Source of the DNA: Sycobia sp. Sy_11
Taxonomy: Eukaryota > Arthropoda > Insecta > Hymenoptera > Epichrysomallidae
Assembly: GCA_018907035.1 (NCBI GenBank)
Contig: JACCIC010000017.1
Location: 1-64,000 of the forward strand
Direction of reading: 5' to 3'
DNA: 64,000 nt
The notes under the pieces: generated by a model
Told to the model about the DNA's origin: nothing
Database searches by the model: none
Seen by the model: the letters and a program-made list of their open reading frames with translations, nothing else
In this document: piece after piece, positions 59,069 through 64,000 of the stretch
Layout: each line of letters starts with the position of its first letter
Position numbering within the stretch: position 1 is the first letter of the stretch
Made by a program: the position numbers and the translations under genes

Positions 59069-59082
59069 ATGGGACATGCTAG

Positions 59083-61230
59083 TTATGTTAAAAAACAATA
59101 TAACGATATATATGTTAAAAATTTATGCATATTTAAAAATTTTGATAATAACAAACATTACTGAAGTCATCTTCTTCATTTTATAACTTACCTGGACATA
59201 CCGAGAAAATTTTAAAATATGCAAGCAATTATGCATTGATAGAGGTAGATCACCGATACGTAATTCTAATACTTTTATGTAACCGAATTCTGAGTTATTC
59301 GTCTAATATTTAACTCCAAATCCATATTGATGGTGTTGTAGTAGACTTAAATGATAAAATGAAGCATTTACGTTGATAAAAATATATTAAATTATTCAAT
59401 GCCTTTTTACAAACATTTGTAAATATTCAATCTACAATTAATTGATTTTAATTCATTTGATGTAGCAGCGCCGAATTTATCTGTGGGCACATAGGGCGCG
59501 TGGCCCAGGGCTCCAGCACATCAGACACCCCCATAAAATGAAAAAAACATTTTTCATCACCGAATTAAAAAAATTGAAGCTCGAGTAAAAATAATTAAAA
59601 ACGATATTAAACTGATATGAAAAATCATTAATTCAGTGGTCTTTTATTACTATTATTTCTTTAATTTAAATTAAAATTTATTACAATAATTTTATTCAAT
59701 TCAATTAATCTATGATATTATAAACTTCGCTAGAGAAACGAAGACAGGAAAGAGATTTAAATATTCTATTTAAAATTTGAAAAATAAAAATGTTAAATAT
59801 TATAAATAAATTATAATCATTCTAATGAAAAGTTCACTCTAATAAAAAATTTTGAATTCTGTAAAAAACGAACTGATTCCTAGAAAAAAATGCAACAAAA
59901 CCTATAGGTATATATAGGTGTCCGTTTTTATGTTGGCGTAGTTATATTCAGCTGCCCGCCAAATTCAATTTTACTCGCTCAGTATATCTACATATACTAT
60001 CTGTATTGAGCTCGTTCTCCCTCTGGCATCGTGCGCGTCGCCGCCTAGCTGGACCCGATCGAGGAGCTGCCATGTTGAAGTAACTTCGTCGAGTACAGCA
60101 TACCGTCATGGCGTGGCTATTTACTTTGCCGTCTTCTCACTCGTTTTTCTTTCGTAGGTTTCGCATCCTTCCCGGTTAAGTTGGCGTGGTGGTGAGCTGT
60201 TGTGCGTAGTGTGATTCCCGTGGTAAATGTAGATCTGCAGTGCTTTCTCATTCTTCTGATGTGCATGTAACTGGTGAAAAATCCTTCGGCGTTTGTAGTA
60301 CACAGGTATCGCTTCATTTTACTGGCTTATTTCTCAAACTCCTTTTTCTTCGTGCGTTTTGCTGCTGTGCGCGCATATAGCGATAGTATAGGTTATCTTC
60401 TCTCTTACTCACTCCTATATTTCATACTTATCCTTTCATCTCGTTCTTGTGTCATGTCTCCCATGTCTTTTATATATCTTTATCTCTATAGTAGTCATGC
60501 TTTCTTCTCGTCCACCATTTTCTAATTTTGCAACATTTTCTGATTAACATTTTCTTTCAGCAATGAAGCCAGGTGTGAGTGCTCCATTTCCATATTGCTT
60601 AGATTCTTCCTCGGCTAAGCCTCGACAACTTGATTATTACACCATCTCTTTGTTAAAGATATCTTATAGATTGAAGCAATCCTTTTGCAATCTCTCCCTT
60701 CTAAACCGGAATACCCTGAGTGGATTGCGTTTACAATTTCGTTCTTTTGCTGTTTACATTATTTTGTTCGTTCGAATTGCTATCCAATTATATTGGTTAG
60801 GTCGTTCGCTTTCGCGCCCTTCCTTCCCTTTCCCCCTTTTTTTCGTTTGTATGTGTATGCATGTAGCACATGTGTGTGTGTATGTGTGTGTGTCTGTATC
60901 AATTCATCTGGGGTCCTCCGTGTGTTGGATATTCATCGACTTCCGTTTACCCCTTTCTCTTGTGTTTTTTCCCTCCCCATTTCTTGTCGACTCCTGGGCT
61001 AGAGGTCATTATTCCCATTCCCTTCCCTCTTTCCTACGTTCGCCTTCGTCGCCTGTTTTCCATCCCTTCCTTTATCTCCCCCTCTTATGTGTTCTCTCTC
61101 ACCCCGCACCTATTTTCTCTTCCCGCACCGATATCCTCTCCCTGCATTTATTTCCTCTCCCCGTACCGATCTCCTCTCCCCGCACTTATCTCGCCTCCTA
61201 TCCTCTCCAGGCTCCGAAGGCTCTCCTTAG
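59083..61230. other. Non-coding; possible hAT end near 59468, pyrimidine-rich 60950-61200
   Basis: CAGCGCCGAATTTATCTGTG and TAGGGCGCGTGGCCCAGGG near 59468-59515 resemble hAT terminal text, but no partner end was found. A (GT)n tract lies at about 60867-60898. 61100-61200 has four or five imperfect 22-bp CTCTCCCCGCAC-type repeats. Long plus frames here are Pro/Ser/Leu-rich by-products of the pyrimidine bias. Confidence 0.4.
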
Positions 61231-61234
61231 CACA

Positions 61235-62780
61235 CCCTAGGACTAGTGGAAGGTTGCTAATCTTACAATGTTCCATCAGTCTCCGGACTTTCCCAGTCGG
61301 GTTGTCAGTCCTGTCATATGGGATATACGTGGATGCAACAACTACTTGTCCGATCCCCTCTATCTTCACAGAGACCACGGCTAGGCCTCTAGTACAGAAG
61401 TCGAGCAGCGATACAACACCTATATGCTTTGTCAGGATACTTGCTCTAGGCCTGAGCGCCTCTGAGTTTCTGATACACGTGATCCCAGACCCCAGTCCCC
61501 TTATCGCGCCCTTCACTATCCAAGGTTCTTGGATTAGCGATATGCATGTATGCACCCCGCCTAACTCCTCTGCATAATGGCAGAGGCATTTTTGCAGTGG
61601 TGCAAGTTAATTTGGAGGAATGAGATACCTGATGGAGCCATTTATCTTCCCATCGTGACCTCGTCCTCAGCATTGCCCGCAGGCACCTGTTTCTTTTTCA
61701 CTTTGAAAGCGATCCTGCTTATGAGATATAGAAATCCGGCGTGCGATTACGGAATGGTCAGTAGAAGGAGATGTTTACTCTCGCGGCGGCCATCTCTTCC
61801 TCTCCGACCTGGGTCTTGACGAGCTTCCATTACCTTGTCTAGGTTTTTAATGTGGGATTGTTCCCTCTCAGCTGTTCCAAGACGGTTAACGGACTGACCG
61901 GGGGCTCGGTATCTAAGTCACCGCCTTTAGTATGGCTTGAAGGAGCTCCGCACCTCCCATTTAAAGCTTAGGCACTCCAGGGTAAATTCACAGTGATCAG
62001 TTTTTCGGCTAGCCACTCCTTCGCCTCTGGGTTGTTGGCCACCACCACAATTGCTCTCTCTCTCTCTCTATAGAAGGAGGCATCAAACCTAGGTCATGTG
62101 TCAGGTGGCACATTGTACATCACCTTCGACATCGCCTCAAGAAACGTTGAAAACATTACTGAGGTGATGGGTGTCTCCGACTAATCCTCGTGCATCATGA
62201 TACATGTCAGCGGGTTTGACTCTTGGGTGTCCTGGATGACCCTAGTATCCGCCAGCCGTCTCTCTGAGGAGGTGGATGGTCAGACTTTGAGCCTGTACTT
62301 TTGCCGCCCCCCTCTTTGGGTTTTTTAGGTTTTCTAGAGGCCAAGGGCATGGTCTTGTCAGACCCTTATCACCTCTTGACCCCTACTTTGATCTACGCAG
62401 CGAAGTCTGAGTTTTCAAACTCGGCAGCTTTACGCTGGCGGGCTAACTTCCTCCTGGCTGCGCCGCACAGCCTCTTTTTACCTGGAGATTTGTTGTCCCC
62501 ATCCTCACTGGCCTGGGGACCAGAGGTCATAACTACTCCAAGCTTAGAGCCTAGAGCTACGTCCATTTTGACCTCCTGGCCGGTTGACGTATTTGAGGAA
62601 TCTGGTAGCCGTACTGTCCCTCGAACCTCGTCTTTTATTTCAGAATTTTTATTTTTGTTATCCATTTTAATCCCACGACAAGCTAAAGAAATATTGACCA
62701 TCAACACAGAGCCCCGCAAATACCGGTTAGGATAATTACTCAGGAAGGTCGCCCGGTGTTCCCGAGGCATCGTTAGAGAT
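61235..62780 (-). pseudogene. LINE relic C: gag-like ORF1 plus start of endonuclease, 3' truncated
   Basis: The gag-like part (from about 62770) has C-G-A-A-R-R-K-L-A-R-Q-R-K and, after frame breaks, I-V-V-V-A-N-N-P-E-A-K-E-W and I-T-V-N-L-P-W-S-A. The endonuclease then begins Q-I-N-L-H-H-C-K-N-A and continues S-L-I-Q-E-P-W, C-T-R-G-L-A-V-V and V-A-S-T-Y-I-P-Y-D. It ends at L-V-L-G-C near 61240, just where the catalytic D-x-N box should follow. No RT is present. The style suits the Jockey/LOA/I group rather than R1. It is a different LINE from A and B. Confidence 0.8.
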
Positions 62781-62789
62781 CGTTAGTAC

Positions 62790-63100
62790 CCCAGCGACCA
62801 AGTTAATCCCCTCGGCACGATGGCTCCCACTTTGGGCGTGGGTGTTGGATATTACACTCATTCTGGCCGTTCTCGGGAGCCCCGTGGCCCAACATTAGCT
62901 GAGGGAGAGGCCCAAGTAGGTCCCCTTTGAGGGTCCCGCTGGGGTGGTTACTTTTGTAGCTAGAGAGGCAGTTTACCGCATCAGCCCAATTTTACCACCA
63001 TGCTCCACCCGAAGTGCGAGCCTCCCCACACCGACAGCCACTGCCGGGTCAGTCGCCTGGAACCCCAGACGAGCCCCCCACACCAGCCCATAGGCCATAC
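62790..63100. other. Stretch between LINE relic C and the gypsy relic
   Basis: GC-rich compared with the window, with no frame I can assign. It may be the 5' leader of LINE C or the 3' end of the gypsy element. Confidence 0.3.
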
Positions 63101-63104
63101 GACA

Positions 63105-63525
63105 AGATGACAACCCTTGGTGGGGAAAACCCTGGGATAGTATGTATGTATGCTTTCGCTACGCGTTAGTTTGATTCGGTGCTCAGTACGTAAACCGTCG
63201 GTCAAAAAATTTTCTTGACGTGGTACGGTACCTCGTATTTTGGCGCCAGTTTCGTGTTAAACATATCTGACGCCTTGGAGAATACTCGCGTTCTCCTCAC
63301 CCCCAATCACTCACGTTGAACCGCACGTCACGCTTCCCCTTGTTGTATACCCGCCGTTGTTTCTCCCGTGCAAAATTGAAGTATCTTCTGACGACATCCC
63401 GCAGTGCTTGAAGTCTCCGCATTTTATCGGCCCAATGTTCCACTGTTACCTTTTTTACTGGTGTTCATCCTTTTACTTCTCGCCTTAAGCCACGGACCGG
63501 TACGGGATTTCTTCCTAAGTTCACG
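63105..63525 (-). pseudogene. Ty3/gypsy integrase C-terminal relic (GPY/F module)
   Basis: On the minus strand the sequence reads G-R-N-P-V-P-V-R-G-L-R-R-E-V, an in-frame stop, then V-E-H-W-A-D-K-M-R-R-L-Q-A-L-R-D. R-V-Y-N-K-G-K-R-D-V-R-F, V-L-R-R-T-R-V-F and L-A-P-K-Y-E-V-P-Y follow, the last a diverged form of the P-K-Y-x-G-P-Y box. P-T-V-Y-V-L-S-T-E ends it. This is the C-terminal domain of a gypsy-type integrase with several breaks. Catalytic core, RT and LTRs are absent. Confidence 0.8.
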
Positions 63526-64000
63526 TGTCTAAAAAGGCGATCCGCTGCGCTTGTCCGCTGACCCAGGTCATCCACGCTTATAATTCCCCAAACAATGCGT
63601 AAGGATCCTGCTCAAAAAAAAAGTTAATTTAATTTCGATGCAGTATTTTGTGAGTTAAAATTTATCAAAAAAAATTTAGTTATGTAAAATTTCTATTATA
63701 ATTTAATACATTTCGTTTCTATACTAATTCGATTTCCCTCGTACGCAAAGCTCATAAGAACACAACAACCACAAAAAGACAGTTACGTCATCATTTATAT
63801 AATAATAAAAGCAAATTTTATATCATCACCATGTTTCATAACAATTTTATGATTTCCTATAATAATTTGTCTAGAATTGTAATGACATGTTCGTAATTTT
63901 ATATTAAATTAGTAAATTTACGAAGGTTGTTCCAGAAGTACCTGGCCTGACCTAGAGGTCGCGGTAGTTGCTCAAAAAATACTAATACATTAGAAAATAC
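63526..64000. other. Right edge, AT-rich, nothing recognised
   Basis: No frame or repeat match was noticed. The last 60 bp (GAAGTACCTGGCCTGACC...) is slightly GC-richer but too short to assign. Confidence 0.4.

Larger units (their letters stand above)
57568..59082 (+). mobile_element. Non-autonomous Helitron-like element (copy H3), interrupted
   Basis: The 5' TCATACTAATTTATAA (57568) is preceded by (TCATA)n from about 57515. The leader, CT tract (57977-58004), unique segment, TG microsatellite (58378-58432) and about eight 60-bp-type units (58450-58920) with an orientation switch follow. The 3' hairpin GGC-AAA-GCC lies at about 58986-58995 and the CTAG end at 59079-59082. A 62-bp retroposon splits the hairpin from the terminus. 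Confidence 0.68.

Noticed and set aside
59468..59530. hAT transposon terminus
   Set aside because: Only one resembling end, no transposase and no 8-bp duplication visible.
60563..61577. Plus-strand frames of 225 and 235 codons
   Set aside because: Pro/Ser/Leu-rich products of a pyrimidine-rich strand; the right part is antisense to the LINE C endonuclease.

Overview
The window is eukaryotic, AT-rich and made almost entirely of transposable elements. A Polinton/Maverick with arthropod-type gene content, R1-like LINEs, a BEL/Pao relic, mariner relics and Helitron-like repeats point to an arthropod, most likely an insect. Hymenoptera is a guess. I found no convincing host protein-coding gene, no rRNA and no intact tRNA.

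Layout. 1-1081 is AT-rich with a direct repeat and a TA microsatellite. 1082-14601 is a nearly complete but decayed Polinton: an unrecognised two-exon gene on the minus strand, a divergent promoter region, protein-primed DNA polymerase B (with a spliceosomal intron), a small ORF, then integrase, a fibre-like protein, an unknown protein and packaging ATPase on the minus strand, then a PLA2-like virion protein (split by a 1 kb foldback element), cysteine protease, minor capsid protein, a 51-codon ORF and major capsid protein on the plus strand. Only the minor capsid protein, the fibre-like protein and the 51-codon ORF are unbroken. 14703-22040 holds a MITE, an unknown interspersed repeat, a mariner relic and a BEL/Pao relic (gag to RNase H). 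22045-25202 holds two Helitron-like non-autonomous elements with a 60-bp minisatellite.

26840-37250 is a small AT-rich satellite hit by two R1-like LINEs in opposite orientation. The minus-strand one occupies 27072-32125 and the plus-strand one 32478-37077, the latter with a clean 12-bp target duplication. Their 5' leaders carry tandem hairpins that keep the same TATAAA-type loop while the stem sequences differ. 37.3-43.6 kb is featureless AT-rich DNA. 43.6-51.0 kb is a cluster of mariner relics of at least two families. 51.68-53.27 kb is a fragment of a second Polinton. 53.4-59.1 kb carries three more Helitron-like copies, one interrupted by a short poly(A) retroposon. 61.2-63.5 kb holds a truncated LINE (gag plus endonuclease) and a Ty3/gypsy integrase C-terminus.

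The Polinton genes form one virus-like module. PolB and integrase would copy and insert the element. ATPase, protease, two capsid proteins and a PLA2-like protein would build, fill and mature a particle. Nonsense codons and frameshifts show that this copy is dead.
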